This document shows, in pieces, positions 8,421 through 17,560 of a stretch of 64,000 bases of DNA (the first letter of the stretch is position 1; the number at the start of each line of letters is the position of its first letter). The stretch is from Halomontanus rarus (GTDB lineage: Archaea; Halobacteriota; Halobacteria; Halobacteriales; Natrialbaceae). The stretch lies in the NCBI RefSeq assembly GCF_017357405.1, contig NZ_CP071597.1, positions 186,001-250,000 of the forward strand, in the 5' to 3' direction. The notes under the pieces are model-generated. The model was not told where the DNA came from, ran no database searches, and saw only the letters and a program-made list of their open reading frames with translations. The position numbers were made by a program, and so were the translations under genes.

Positions 8421-9089
8421 ATGTCACAGAGCTTCGTCGCCGAACTGGTCGTGTCCCACCCCGACCTCCCGCTCACCCCGACCGTTCGAGCCGTCTCAGA
8501 GATGACGATCACACTGGAATCACTGCCGCTCACGCGCCCCGAACGGTCCGGTTCCATCGCCTTCTACTCGGTGACTGGCGCCGATTTTCGGACGTTCGAG
8601 ATGTCACTCGACGACGATCACACGGTGGACGAGTGGCACGTGACGATGGAATTCGAGGAGTGTAACATCTATCAGGTTCGTCTCAGTTCAGCGGCGAAAT
8701 TCACGACGCCGGAAATCGCCGATCTCGGGGTTCGCGTTCTCTCGATAGAGAACGGCGATCGAGGCTGGCGGTTTCGGTTGCAGGCGTCCGACAAGGAACG
8801 CCTCGGAGCGTACTGGGAGTACTGTCGCGATCAGGGTGTCGACTTTCACCTCGAGAGATTGTACAGTTCCGGGCCTCGAGCGACGGTTGGCGAGACCGAT
8901 AGTCTCGAAGCACACCTCACCGACCGTCAGCGAGAGGTCGCCCGCACCGCGACTCGAATGGGGTATTTCGAACGGGACGGCGCCAGCGCGGAGGAAGTCG
9001 CCGACGAACTGGACATTTCGCCGTCGACCCTGTCGACGCATCTCCGTCGAATCATGGCGAAAGTGTTCCGTCACACGTTCGGCAACTGA
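8421..9089 (+). CDS. Bat-type helix-turn-helix regulator (HTH_10)
   Basis: A 222-residue regulator of the bacterio-opsin-activator type. The last 55 residues are the HTH_10 domain: LTDRQREVARTATRMGYFE, SAEEVADELDISPSTLSTHLRRI, which is diagnostic. The N-terminal 150 residues form the small beta-rich sensor-like domain commonly placed before HTH_10 in haloarchaea, with no recognisable PAS or GAF motif. The ATG at 8421 is chosen because sequence upstream in the same frame is read-through across the tRNA gene. The HalOD1-type gene 117 nt downstream is often found near such regulators. Target genes are unknown. Confidence 0.88.
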   Translation: MSQSFVAELVVSHPDLPLTPTVRAVSEMTITLESLPLTRPERSGSIAFYSVTGADFRTFEMSLDDDHTVDEWHVTMEFEECNIYQVRLSSAAKFTTPEIADLGVRVLSIENGDRGWRFRLQASDKERLGAYWEYCRDQGVDFHLERLYSSGPRATVGETDSLEAHLTDRQREVARTATRMGYFERDGASAEEVADELDISPSTLSTHLRRIMAKVFRHTFGN

Positions 9090-9206
9090 CCGTTCGATGA
9101 CCTTCGGGTGCCATGGCCAAACATACGTGACGCACTGTTATCCGGTTATAAACGGGAGAAGAATACGACAGTAGGTTTGAGGGCGTCACGAGGGTCTAGT
9201 CCAGTA

Positions 9207-9494
9207 ATGGTTGATGCGATTTCGACGCGTTCTGAAACACTGATCGACGAGAAGCCGAGTTTGACCGTCATCGATCGGATCGCCGAACTCGAGGGCGAAG
9301 ATCCAGCCGAACTGTCCCCGCCACTTTACGCTTCGATCGACCCGCAGGCGCTGGATTCGCTCTTTCGGTCGTCGAACACCGGCGAGTCTCGGACGGTAGA
9401 GACGGTTCAGTTCACCTACCTCGGGTACGACGTCTGTGTCCGAAGCGACGGCGAGGTCATCGTTGGCGAATCCGCTCGAGAAGATTGTCGGTGA
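9207..9494 (+). CDS. HalOD1 output domain protein
   Basis: A 95-residue acidic protein consisting of a single HalOD1 domain: LTVIDRIAELEGEDPAELSPPLYASIDPQALDSLF followed by VQFTYLGYDVCVRSDGEVIV. The domain was defined from haloarchaeal signal-transduction proteins, where it occurs alone or after receiver domains. The ATG at 9207 gives the normal length for a stand-alone member. It lies downstream of the HTH_10 gene on the same strand, separated by 117 nt with AT-rich sequence (GTTATAAACG) that could be its own promoter. Biochemical function is unknown. Confidence 0.85.
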   Translation: MVDAISTRSETLIDEKPSLTVIDRIAELEGEDPAELSPPLYASIDPQALDSLFRSSNTGESRTVETVQFTYLGYDVCVRSDGEVIVGESAREDCR

Positions 9495-9673
9495 CGGTGA
9501 TGTGCAACTTGCGTAATCTCGTCCGAACGACCGCTCGAAGTGGCGTCGTCAGTTCGTCACCGGCGGGCAAGTTCCGCGAATTCGTCGAATCGGCAGTCGA
9601 ACGGGCTACTAGCCGTCACTCGGACGAATCGGGCCGTCGAACGCGTGGCTGTCCTTGAGTTCGCTACCATCAG

Positions 9674-9680
9674 GTATATC
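9674..9680 (+). promoter_or_regulatory. TATA element of the first cold shock gene
   Basis: GGTATATCC lies about 28 nt upstream of the ATG at 9705, the spacing expected for a leaderless haloarchaeal gene. Confidence 0.6.
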
Positions 9681-9704
9681 CGACTGAGGCCGCGACGTAG
9701 AGTG

Positions 9705-9899
9705 ATGGCAACAGGTACGGTCGACTTCTTCAACGACGACGCAGGCTACGGCTTCATCGAAACCGAGGACGCGGACGAGGACGTCTTCTTCCACATGGAA
9801 GACGTCGGCGGCGAGGACCTCGAGGAAGGCCAAGAGGTAGAGTTCGATATCGAGGAAGCCGACAAAGGCCCGCGAGCGACGAACCTCGAGCGATTGTAA
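9705..9899 (+). CDS. cspA: Cold shock protein, CspA family
   Basis: A 64-residue single cold-shock domain. Both RNA-binding motifs are intact: RNP1 in GYGFIETED and RNP2 in DVFFHMEDV. It is strongly acidic, as usual in haloarchaea. Such proteins bind single-stranded RNA or DNA with little sequence preference and act as RNA chaperones in the cytosol. A clear TATA element sits 28 nt before the ATG. A close paralogue is encoded on the other strand at 49753-49947 (same length, same PRATN ending). Confidence 0.95.
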   Translation: MATGTVDFFNDDAGYGFIETEDADEDVFFHMEDVGGEDLEEGQEVEFDIEEADKGPRATNLERL

Positions 9900-9923
9900 G
9901 CGTGTGAGGTAATCGTCGCCGAC

Positions 9924-9941
9924 TGCTGTCTGCGGACAGTA
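9924..9941. repeat. Hairpin with CTGTC/GACAG stem after cspA
   Basis: CTGTC (9926-9930) and GACAG (9935-9939) pair across a TGCG loop, with one wobble and one more pair outside. A nearly identical element (same stem, CGGC loop) occurs at 35713-35726. It could be a processing or termination signal of cspA. Confidence 0.4.
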
Positions 9942-10139
9942 CCGACGCGACGAGTCACGATCGTCTCGGAATCGTTTCGGCAGCCGAACTACCGATCCGC
10001 CGATCGGTGTGCGGTTCGGCTCGACACACAGGAAGCCACGGCACTTTCTCGTTTTCTGTCACTGTCACTGTCACCGAACGTAGCCCGCCACGGCGGCGCG
10101 GTCGGTGGCGTTTTACGTCTCGATACTGTTTACGTAGGA

Positions 10140-10757
10140 GTGAATTCTACTGAGGTTCTCGAGCAGTGGGCCGATCGGTCGGGGGCGTACTCGCCGGACT
10201 ATTACGCCTACTACGGCCCCAACGAGACGAGCGAGTTACTGCGCGAGCGTCTCGAGTCGTCGCTCGAGTCCGACGCGTCCGTACTGGAGGTCGGATGCAG
10301 CTCGGGGCGTCACCTCGCGCACCTTCACGACCACGGCTACGAGAATCTGGCCGGAATCGAGATCAACGACGAGGCGTTCGACGTGATGGAAGAGGTATAT
10401 CCCGACCTCGCCGCCGACGGTCAGTTTTACTGCGACGCGATCGAAAACGTCGTCACCGAGTTCGAAACGGGAGCGTTCGACGCCGTCTTTTCGGTCGAGA
10501 CGCTCCAGCACATCCACGCCGACAACGAATGGGTCTTCGAGGAACTGGCTCGAATCACGGACGAGTACCTCGTGACGGTCGAAAACGAGGGCTCGGAAGA
10601 CGACCGGGAATCGGATGACGGGGCGGTGAACTACGTCGACGGTGACTTTCCGCTCTACTATCGCAACTGGAACGACGTCTTCTCCGAGTACGGCTTCGTC
10701 GAGGTCGATTCGCAGTCGTTGAAACGGGACACGTTCCGTGTGTTCCGGTTGTCCTAA
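10140..10757 (+). CDS. Class I SAM-dependent methyltransferase
   Basis: A 205-residue Rossmann-fold methyltransferase. Motif I, the SAM-binding loop, is VLEVGCSSGRHLAHL (near residues 51-65), followed by the acidic ribose-binding position in LAGIEINDEAF, and motif IV-like FDAVFSVETLQHIH. This layout is typical of small-molecule methyltransferases of the Methyltransf_11/25 type; the substrate cannot be predicted. A GTG start at 10140 is used because no ATG lies before motif I. The gene stands alone between cspA and the inositol monophosphatase gene. Confidence 0.85.
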   Translation: MNSTEVLEQWADRSGAYSPDYYAYYGPNETSELLRERLESSLESDASVLEVGCSSGRHLAHLHDHGYENLAGIEINDEAFDVMEEVYPDLAADGQFYCDAIENVVTEFETGAFDAVFSVETLQHIHADNEWVFEELARITDEYLVTVENEGSEDDRESDDGAVNYVDGDFPLYYRNWNDVFSEYGFVEVDSQSLKRDTFRVFRLS

Positions 10758-10769
10758 CGACCGAACGGA

Positions 10770-10774
10770 TTTTT
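10770..10774 (+). terminator. Possible oligo-T terminator after the methyltransferase gene
   Basis: A run of five T (GGATTTTTCAC) begins 12 nt after the stop codon. Archaeal termination often uses such T runs on the coding strand. Confidence 0.4.
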
Positions 10775-11026
10775 CACTCCACCTGAACACGGACCCGTAC
10801 CCGTACCCGTTATCCATACTCGTACTCGCTCTCGCTCTCGAACGACGAGAACGGAGTCGGTTCGATCGGCACGCTCGCGCCCTTTCGTGTCCGCCTCTCT
10901 CGAGTCCGGTGTGCGTCCGCGGTTTCTGAACCGGACTGACTCTGGACGCGTGCAGGGAGACCGATGTGAAGCAGGAACGAGAGCCGATACCCACAGCACT
11001 TTGACGTCGGGATACCCAGATCGGAT

Positions 11027-11875
11027 ATGAGCGACGTGGGCGGAGACGGAAACGGAAGCGAAACCGAAAGCGGAGACCACCAAACGCGAGCGACGGTCAC
11101 CGCGCAGGCGGCACGCGCCGGCGCGGACATCGCCGCCGCCGGATTTCGAACCGACCTCGAGGTCGACTACAAGGACGGCAAGACCGACGTCGTCACGCAG
11201 GCCGACCGGGACGCGCAGGTCGCCGTCATCGACGTCATTCGCGAGCGGTTTCCCGACGATCCAATCGTCGGCGAGGAGGACGACGAACTGAAGACGGTTC
11301 CCGACGAGGGCCCGGCCTGGATCGTCGACCCGATCGATGGAACGAACAACTTCGTCCGCGGCGTCCCGATCTTCTGCACTGCAGTCGCCGCCGTGATCGA
11401 CGGCGAACCCGTCGCCGGAACGACCGTCTGCCCCGCTCTCGGGGACACCTACCGATCCGGACCCGACGGCGTCTTCCTGAACGATCGGCCGATCTCGGTC
11501 AGCGACGAGACGGAGCCCGAGGTGTGTACGGTCTCGCCGACGCTCTGGTGGGCCCCTGACCGCCGGGGGGAGTACGCCGCCGCCTGCCGGGAGATCGTCG
11601 ACCGCTTCGACGACATGCGCCGGTACGGTTCGGCCCAGATAACGCTCGCGATGGTCGCCTCGGGGGCCCTCGACGGGACGGTCTCCAACCTCGTCGCCAA
11701 TCCCTGGGACTCCGTCGCCGGCGTCCACATGATCCGTACGGCCGGCGGCACCGTCACCGACCTCGAGGGCGAGCGCTGGCGCCACGACAGTACCGGGCTG
11801 GTCGCCTCGAACGGAAGCGACGGTATTCACGACGAGGTGCTCGAGGCGGCTCGAGCGATCGACGATCGAGCGTGA
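11027..11875 (+). CDS. Inositol monophosphatase family protein
   Basis: A 282-residue phosphatase of the IMPase/FBPase superfamily. All metal-binding signatures are present: VGEEDDE (residues 82-88), the core WIVDPIDGTNNF (residues 99-109) and the C-terminal WDSVAGVHMIRTAGG. Archaeal members dephosphorylate inositol phosphates and often fructose-1,6-bisphosphate, so either role is possible. A hydrophilic Gly/Ser/Glu-rich leader of about 20 residues precedes the first helix. A much more divergent paralogue is encoded at 48064-48882. Confidence 0.93.
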   Translation: MSDVGGDGNGSETESGDHQTRATVTAQAARAGADIAAAGFRTDLEVDYKDGKTDVVTQADRDAQVAVIDVIRERFPDDPIVGEEDDELKTVPDEGPAWIVDPIDGTNNFVRGVPIFCTAVAAVIDGEPVAGTTVCPALGDTYRSGPDGVFLNDRPISVSDETEPEVCTVSPTLWWAPDRRGEYAAACREIVDRFDDMRRYGSAQITLAMVASGALDGTVSNLVANPWDSVAGVHMIRTAGGTVTDLEGERWRHDSTGLVASNGSDGIHDEVLEAARAIDDRA

Positions 11876-12055
11876 GGGGTGCGACGATCGACGACCGGGC
11901 GTGAGGAAATCGGATAGCCGACGCTCGTCGGCGTCGGCGCCGGCCTCGAATCAGTCCGAGACGGTCTCTCGAACCTGAACGAAACAGAAGAGAGACATAA
12001 TCCAGAACGCGAGAAACCGGAAACGTAAAACCCGCCGTGATACAGGGTATCGGAC

Positions 12056-13171
12056 ATGGACGAGTTCCTCGAGAGAGTCGGGCCCGAACGTGCCTGGGCC
12101 GCGACCGTCGTAACCCTCGCCGTCGCCTTGATCGGCGGTGCGCTCGCGTTCCCACAGCAGGTGTACGTCGACTTCATCTGGCACTACTACTGGGGGCCGG
12201 TCGTCGCCGACGCCCACGGCTGGAGCTGCGTCGCGTGGGCCGACGGCGCGGAGATTCCGTGTAACCAGGCCGGAGCCGACGCCGGACCGACGGCGTCACC
12301 GGGGTACACCTTCACCTCCTACGCGGGTTACATTCCCACGTTGATCCTGTTCTTGATCGGGATCCTCTTTCTCATCCGCCGCCTCGCGATCGAACGCTAC
12401 CGGGCCGGCTTCTACGCGCTGTTCCCGTTCATGCTGTTCGGCGGGGCGCTGCGGGTCGTCGAGGACGCCAACGTCGCGGCCCCGGAGATGGTTCTCCCGT
12501 TCCCGTGGACCGGACTGATCATCAGCCCGCTGATCTACTTCACTGTCGCATTCGTCGCGGTGATCGCAGTGGTCGTTTCGGTGTTCCTCGAGCGCGGCGG
12601 CGTCGTTTCGGGCTACGAGTATCCGCTGTTCGGGATCGGCGTGACGGCGCTGACGGTGACCGTCGGCTTCCTCGCGTACCTCGCGGCGACGGAGACCTGG
12701 GTGTCGTTCCACTGGCGAATCCTCGTGCTCACGCTCGTCGGCGCGACGCTCGTCACGGCGATCACGTGGGTCGCGATCGACCGCTTTGCCCCCGAGATCA
12801 ACGAGGGAACGATGTACATGGGGCTGGTCGTCATCTGGGCCCACGCAGTCGACGGCGTCGCGAACGTCATCGGCCTCGACTGGGCGAGTCGCCTCGGCTG
12901 GGACCAGAACCTCTCGCCGAAGCATCCGATCAATGAGGCGATCGTCAACATCACCGGCTCGGTGCTTCCCCAATCCGTCGTCGACGTCACCGGCGCCGCG
13001 TGGCCGTTCCTGCTCGTGAAGCTCGCCGCCGCCGTCGCCGTCGTCTGGGTCTTCGATCGAACGATCTTCGAAGACAGCCCTCGGTTCGCGGTCATGCTGC
13101 TCATCACCGTCGTCGCCGTCGGCCTCGGTCCCGGGACCCGTGACATGCTCCGGGCGACGTTCGGGATCTAA
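12056..13171 (+). CDS. DUF63 family membrane protein
   Basis: A 371-residue polytopic membrane protein with about eight transmembrane helices. It fits the archaeal DUF63 family: an N-terminal segment [20 protein letters not shown], then [11 protein letters not shown], a cluster [13 protein letters not shown] and the C-terminal [16 protein letters not shown]. The charged and His-containing positions inside or near membrane segments suggest a transport or enzymatic role, but the family is uncharacterised. It is almost universal in Halobacteria and methanogens, so it is likely a core function. It stands alone, with an AT-rich stretch (GACATAATCC) upstream. Confidence 0.88.
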   Translation: MDEFLERVGPERAWAATVVTLAVALIGGALAFPQQVYVDFIWHYYWGPVVADAHGWSCVAWADGAEIPCNQAGADAGPTASPGYTFTSYAGYIPTLILFLIGILFLIRRLAIERYRAGFYALFPFMLFGGALRVVEDANVAAPEMVLPFPWTGLIISPLIYFTVAFVAVIAVVVSVFLERGGVVSGYEYPLFGIGVTALTVTVGFLAYLAATETWVSFHWRILVLTLVGATLVTAITWVAIDRFAPEINEGTMYMGLVVIWAHAVDGVANVIGLDWASRLGWDQNLSPKHPINEAIVNITGSVLPQSVVDVTGAAWPFLLVKLAAAVAVVWVFDRTIFEDSPRFAVMLLITVVAVGLGPGTRDMLRATFGI

Positions 13172-13297
13172 CGTCTCTGCTTCCGTTTCGCTCACTTCGT
13201 AGGCTCGCCGTCAGTCGCCTCGCTCGGCCGGGGGCTTCACTTATAGTAGAAACGGCGGAACGCGGCCTTTAATCACGTCCGCCGGAAACGAACGGGT

Positions 13298-14197
13298 ATG
13301 ACTGATACGGACGGGTGGTTCGCCGACGCTACCCGTGACGACGAGGAGGGACTCGCCGCTGCCGTCCGCGAGGGAAGCGCGGCCGACCCTCGAGCGTGGC
13401 CCCGCGAGGCCGTCGAGGCCGGGTTCGCCGCCGACGAGGACGAGTACTACGACGCCCTGCACGCGGCGACGACGGCGGCGACCCGCCGGACCGTCGCCGA
13501 ACTCGAGCGGGCCGACGATCGCCAGCTGGTCCACGCGGTGCGGGCGATGGACGACTGCCGTCGGACGGCGAACGAACTGGCCGAGCGGCTCGCCGAGTGG
13601 GCGGGGACGGTCGACACCGAGGCGGCGTCAGGAGTCGAGTATGCACGCGACCTCGCCGCCAGTGATCGACTCGACGGCGAACCGGGAGCGGAACCGATCA
13701 CGTCGCTCGCCGAGCGCGTCGTCGATCTCGCGGACGAGGCCGACGACCTGCGGGAGTACGTCGAACGCCAGACGCCCGCGGTCGCGCCGAACCTCGCCGC
13801 CCTCGCCGGTCCCGTCCTCGCCGCTCGCCTGATCTCGCTGGCGGGCGGCCTCGAGTCGCTCGCGAAGAAACCAAGCGGAACGGTACAAGTGCTGGGTGCG
13901 GAAGACGCCCTCTTCGCACACCTTCGCGGGCACGCCTCCTCGCCGAAACACGGGATCATCTACACCCACGATGCGGTTCGGGGTACCCGGGCCGAGGATC
14001 GCGGCTCCGCGTCGCGAGCGCTCGCGGGGAAACTGTCGATCGCTGCCCGCGTCGACCACTACTCGGGGGACCTCCGACCGGAACTCGAGGCCGAACTCGG
14101 CGAGCGGATCGAGGCGATTCAGGCGCGAGCGGAAGCGGAGGGTGACGACGGCGATACAGAGGCGGGGACGGAGACGCGAGGTGAGAGCGATGACTGA
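13298..14197 (+). CDS. nop5: NOP5/NOP56-like protein of the box C/D RNP
   Basis: A 299-residue archaeal NOP5 homologue. The protein has an acidic N-terminal domain that binds fibrillarin, a helical coiled-coil region (residues 85-160) and the Nop domain with NLAALAGPVLAARLISLAGGLESLAKKPSGTVQVLGAEDALFAHL (read as consecutive short motifs: GPVLAARL, AGGLESLAK, PSGTVQVLGAE), which binds the L7Ae-kink-turn complex. The fibrillarin gene follows with an 8-bp overlap, the classical archaeal arrangement. The complex guides 2'-O-methylation of rRNA and tRNA. The C-terminal tail is acidic rather than lysine-rich, as expected in halophiles. Confidence 0.95.
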   Translation: MTDTDGWFADATRDDEEGLAAAVREGSAADPRAWPREAVEAGFAADEDEYYDALHAATTAATRRTVAELERADDRQLVHAVRAMDDCRRTANELAERLAEWAGTVDTEAASGVEYARDLAASDRLDGEPGAEPITSLAERVVDLADEADDLREYVERQTPAVAPNLAALAGPVLAARLISLAGGLESLAKKPSGTVQVLGAEDALFAHLRGHASSPKHGIIYTHDAVRGTRAEDRGSASRALAGKLSIAARVDHYSGDLRPELEAELGERIEAIQARAEAEGDDGDTEAGTETRGESDD

Positions 14198-14882
14198 TGA
14201 TAATCCCGAACCCCCAGCCGGCGTCGAGTACCGCGACATAGCTGGCGAACGCCGACTAGCAACCCGCGGCGAATCGGTCTACGGCGAACCCACCGACGGC
14301 GAGTGGCGCGCCTGGAACCCCGATCGGTCGAAACTCGGTGCGATGCTCGAGTCGGGAATGGACACCGGTCTCGAGGGGGGAGAGACGGTGCTCTACCTCG
14401 GCGCGGCCAGCGGGACGACGGTCAGTCACGTCGCCGACTTCGCGGGTCCCACCTACGCGGTCGAGTTCGCGCCGCGACCGACGCGCGATCTGCTGTCGGT
14501 CGTCGACTCCCGACCGCGGCTGTTTCCGCTGCTGAAGGACGCGCGCAAGCCCGAGACCTACGCCCACGTCGTCGAAGCCGACGTCGACGTCATCGTCCAG
14601 GACGTCGCGACGCGGGGGCAGGCCCGCGTCGCCCTCGAGAACCGTCGGTTCCTCGCAGCGGGCGGGCGACTCCTGCTCGCGATCAAGGCCCGCAGCGAGG
14701 ACGTCACGCGCGATCCCGACGCGGTCTTCGAGGACGTGCTCGCAGAGCTCGAGGTCGAGAGAGAGGGAGAGAGAGAGGGAGAGAGAGAGGGAGAGAGAGA
14801 GGGGGGATACGAGGTCCTCGAGACCGCACGGTTAGACGAGTACCACGTCGATCACCTCGGCGTCGTCGCGCGGCCACGATAG
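14190..14882 (+). CDS. flpA: Fibrillarin-like rRNA/tRNA 2'-O-methyltransferase
   Basis: A 230-residue fibrillarin, the catalytic subunit of the box C/D RNP. The SAM-binding motif is VLYLGAASGTTVSHVADF, followed by VYAVEFAPRPTRDLL-type sequence and DVIVQDVATRGQA; the conserved lysine of the catalytic tetrad is in LLAIKARSEDVT. The ATG at 14190 overlaps the nop5 stop by 8 bp, indicating translational coupling. Unusual: between the last helix and the last strands (about residues 190-205) there is a Glu-Arg-Glu-Gly repeat encoded by a GAGA-rich microsatellite (14755-14805). The remainder of the fold, ending in YHVDHLGVVARP, is normal. Confidence 0.95.
   Translation: MTDDNPEPPAGVEYRDIAGERRLATRGESVYGEPTDGEWRAWNPDRSKLGAMLESGMDTGLEGGETVLYLGAASGTTVSHVADFAGPTYAVEFAPRPTRDLLSVVDSRPRLFPLLKDARKPETYAHVVEADVDVIVQDVATRGQARVALENRRFLAAGGRLLLAIKARSEDVTRDPDAVFEDVLAELEVEREGEREGEREGEREGGYEVLETARLDEYHVDHLGVVARPR
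14755..14805 (+). repeat. GA-rich microsatellite inside flpA
   Basis: Roughly four copies of a 12-bp unit (GAGAGAGAGGGA) encode the tetrapeptide Glu-Arg-Glu-Gly. The unit length is a multiple of three, so copy-number change keeps the frame. Confidence 0.85.
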
Positions 14883-14967
14883 GACGACCGCTCGAGGCCT
14901 GCGATAGAATCGCACACTCCTGCCGACTCCAAACCGTATTTACCACCGGGGAGACAACCGTCGAGCG

Positions 14968-16050
14968 ATGGAACGCGGGTCGCCGGAATCGTTCACGCGG
15001 ATGGGGACGCTTGGCATCGAAGAGGAGTGTTTCGTCGTCGACGAGCGCGGCCGACCCACGAGCGGAACCGACGAACTCGTCTACGAGTCCGACCCGCCAG
15101 AGATTCTCGAGGGCCGGCTCGACCACGAACTGTTCAAGTTCGTCATCGAGACGCAGACGCCGCTGATCGAACGCCCCGACGGCGCTCGAGCGGCGCTGCT
15201 TTCGATCCGCGAGGCACTGGTCGATCACGCCGAGCGAAACGGCTTTCAGATCGCCGCTGCGGGGTTGCATCCGCTGGCGAAGTGGCGCGAACTCGAGCAC
15301 GCCGAGAAGCCCCGCTACCGCTCGCAGCTCGACCGCATTCAGTACCCACAGCACCGCAATACGACGGCCGGCTTGCACGTACACGTCGGCGTCGACGACC
15401 CCGACAAGGCGGTGTGGATCGCCAACGAACTCCGCTGGTACGTCCCGATCATGCTCGCGCTCTCGGCGAACTCGCCGTACTGGAACGGGTTCGACACCGG
15501 CCTCGAGTCCGCCCGGGCGAAGATCTTCGAGGCGTTGCCGAACACGGGAATGCCGACGTACTTCGAGGATTACGAGGCCTTCGATACCTTCGAACGACGG
15601 ATGCTCGAGACGGAATCCATTGCGGATCGTGGCGAACTTTGGTACGACGTGCGTCCGCACACCGGTCACGGGACGGTCGAGATCCGAACGCCGGACGGGC
15701 AGGCCGACCCGGACGTGGTGATGGCGTTTGTCGAGTACTCCCACGCGCTCGTCGAAGCCCTCGCCGAGGAGTACGAAGACGGTACCACCGGCCACGAACA
15801 CCGCCGGGAACTGTTAGACGAGAACAAGTGGCGTGCCATTCGCCACGGTCACGAGGCCTCGCTCATCACTCGCGATCTCGAGGACACGATCGACCTCGGC
15901 GACCTCGTCGATCGAGAGTGCGAACGGCTCGGGATCGACGGCATCGGGCGTGTGTACGAGGCCGAGAGCGGCGCGAGTCGCCAGCGACGGCTGCGAGAGG
16001 AAGAGGGCGTCGATGCCCTCTGCGAGTCGCTGTTGTTGCAGACGTCCTGA
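14968..16050 (+). CDS. gshA: Glutamate--cysteine ligase (haloarchaeal GCS2 type)
   Basis: This 360-residue enzyme joins glutamate and cysteine with ATP to form gamma-glutamylcysteine, which is the main low-molecular-weight thiol of haloarchaea (established knowledge). The GCS2 family signature is clear: [18 protein letters not shown] at the N-terminus with the metal-binding glutamates, [16 protein letters not shown] in the middle, [14 protein letters not shown] and [16 protein letters not shown] later. Length and start are those of the haloarchaeal GshA. The gene is downstream of flpA on the same strand but separated by 85 nt with its own AT-rich region (CGTATTTACC), so it is probably independent. 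Confidence 0.95.
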   Translation: MERGSPESFTRMGTLGIEEECFVVDERGRPTSGTDELVYESDPPEILEGRLDHELFKFVIETQTPLIERPDGARAALLSIREALVDHAERNGFQIAAAGLHPLAKWRELEHAEKPRYRSQLDRIQYPQHRNTTAGLHVHVGVDDPDKAVWIANELRWYVPIMLALSANSPYWNGFDTGLESARAKIFEALPNTGMPTYFEDYEAFDTFERRMLETESIADRGELWYDVRPHTGHGTVEIRTPDGQADPDVVMAFVEYSHALVEALAEEYEDGTTGHEHRRELLDENKWRAIRHGHEASLITRDLEDTIDLGDLVDRECERLGIDGIGRVYEAESGASRQRRLREEEGVDALCESLLLQTS

Positions 16051-16118
16051 GTGCGTCGGAAAAGCGCGCTCACAAAGGTTTATCCTCACGGGAGGCTTTG
16101 TCCCCAATCAGAGGACAA

Positions 16119-16841
16119 ATGGCTTCGGATGACACCGACGAGGACCGGGTAGACGACGCCGACCGGCCCTCGGACGACGATTTCGTGACCGACGATCCTA
16201 TCGACCTCGACGCCGATCTCGTGACCGACGATCCTATCGACCTCGACGCCGATCTCGAGGGGAGCGACCGCGACGACGGGGTCGCCGACGGCGTCGATCA
16301 GCGGATCGTCGACCTGCTCTCCTGGATTCTCGATACGGAGACGCGAGCGAAGATTTACGTCCACCTGCTGGCCAGTCCCGGCAGCACGAGCGAGGAAGTC
16401 GCCAAAGGGACCGGACTCTATCCGAGCACCGTCCGCGAAGCCCTCGCCGAACTCCACGACGAGGAGAAGGTCACTCGGCAAAAACGCGCGAGTGAGGGGG
16501 CGGGCAACAACCCCTACGAGTACATGGCGATTCAACCGAGCGAACTCGTCGGCGGTGTCGTCGATCAGGTTCAACACGAACTCAATACGATTTTCACCCT
16601 CGATCGCGTGCTCGACCGGCAACCAGCGGGCGAGAGAGCGGGCGCCGACCTCGACGACGACGTCGAACCGGTAACGATTACGGTCAACGACAGTTCCGAG
16701 TCGGACTCGAGTGAAGAAGACGACGACGCGACCGCCGACGATCGTTCGGGGGACGATGTCGACGGTGACGTCGAAACCGGGTCCGACACCGATAGCGATT
16801 CCGACGTGGACGACGACCGCGACGACCATGCGGAGAGGTAG
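16119..16841 (+). CDS. Acidic winged-helix transcriptional regulator
   Basis: A 240-residue protein with a central winged helix: WILDTETRAKIYVHLL, TSEEVAKGTGLYPSTVREALAEL, EEKVTRQKRASE (residues about 68-130), similar to TrmB/ArsR-like haloarchaeal regulators. A helix IQPSELVGGVVDQVQHELNTIF that may dimerise follows. Both ends are extremely acidic: the first 60 residues carry an exact tandem repeat VTDDPIDLDADL, and the last 60 are almost only Asp, Glu and Ser. No ligand domain is visible. Regulated genes are unknown. The TTTATCC 40 nt upstream may be the TATA element. Confidence 0.82.
   Translation: MASDDTDEDRVDDADRPSDDDFVTDDPIDLDADLVTDDPIDLDADLEGSDRDDGVADGVDQRIVDLLSWILDTETRAKIYVHLLASPGSTSEEVAKGTGLYPSTVREALAELHDEEKVTRQKRASEGAGNNPYEYMAIQPSELVGGVVDQVQHELNTIFTLDRVLDRQPAGERAGADLDDDVEPVTITVNDSSESDSSEEDDDATADDRSGDDVDGDVETGSDTDSDSDVDDDRDDHAER
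16185..16256 (+). repeat. Perfect 36-bp tandem duplication in the acidic HTH gene
   Basis: 16185-16220 and 16221-16256 are identical and keep the frame, giving two copies of a 12-residue acidic segment (VTDDPIDLDADL). Identity at third positions shows a recent duplication. Confidence 0.95.
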
Positions 16842-16893
16842 GCCGCTACGGTATCGTACAATACTCGTTCAGCAGACGTAACGCCGAGACGCC

Positions 16894-17289
16894 TCAGTTC
16901 ACCGCGGGTGCGTTTGGTTGATCGGTCGGCGATCCGGGCTCGGCCTCGGCCAGACAGACGACTTTCTCTCGCCCGTTCCGAAATCGGGTAATCACACCGT
17001 CCGCTTCCATCTTCGAAAGGACGCGGCTCACTTTGGCTTTCGACCATCCGGTTCGGTCGACGATATCGGCTTGCCAGACTCGTCCGCCGTTCAGATCGAG
17101 GATTCGAATCACTCGCTCTCGGTTCGTGAGTACCTCCGGGCGACGATCGTCGTCGAGCGAATCGTCCGCGGTTCCCTCGTGTCCCGATCGGGACGACGAG
17201 ACGGACGGGGAAATCGTCGGTAGTTGATGGCGGATTCGTTCGACTGCGGTACGCATTGCCCCGGTGAACGGGGGACGGGACGATGACAT
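16894..17289 (-). CDS. MarR-like winged-helix regulator
   Basis: A 131-residue DNA-binding protein. The C-terminal half is a winged helix: NRERVIRILDLNGGRVWQADIVDRTGWSKAKVSRVLSKMEADGVITR can be followed as ERVIRILD, GRVWQADIV, SKAKVSRVLSKM and GVITRFRNGRE (the wing). This pattern is common in haloarchaeal regulators, often membrane-linked, but here the N-terminal 60 residues are a Ser/Arg-rich, disordered-looking segment without a membrane helix. The ATG at 17289 is preferred because TTTATC lies about 28 nt upstream; a later ATG at 17256 and an earlier one at 17325 are alternatives. Target unknown. Confidence 0.8.
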   Translation of the reverse strand: MSSSRPPFTGAMRTAVERIRHQLPTISPSVSSSRSGHEGTADDSLDDDRRPEVLTNRERVIRILDLNGGRVWQADIVDRTGWSKAKVSRVLSKMEADGVITRFRNGREKVVCLAEAEPGSPTDQPNAPAVN

Positions 17290-17560
17290 AGTTACTCGAG
17301 AATTATAGCCGTGTTCGATAAACATTCACCCCAAAGGTTTTGGTATCAGTGGTTGATGTTCCCACCCATACGTCAGTTACCTATCCGTACTGCCGTCCTC
17401 GGTTGTACAACATCGACGACAGATGACGGATGCTCAGCGCACGTGCACTCGAATCGCGGCGCAGGGTAGTCGACTTCGACGAGTACCGACGGGACAACCG
17501 AATCCGAAGGGGAGCGTAGTCGAACTCCGCGATAGTGACAACTGAACGTCAGCGACCACG

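Noticed and set aside
9500..9658. A 52-codon frame after the HalOD1 gene
   Set aside because: It has a fair helix (KFREFVESAVERATS) but no family, no promoter of its own and a composition like shadow frames; too weak to report.
15027..16118. Long in-frame extension before the acidic HTH regulator
   Set aside because: It overlaps gshA in another frame, is Arg/Pro-rich as read-through of GC-rich DNA is, and the ATG at 16119 starts the natural acidic protein.
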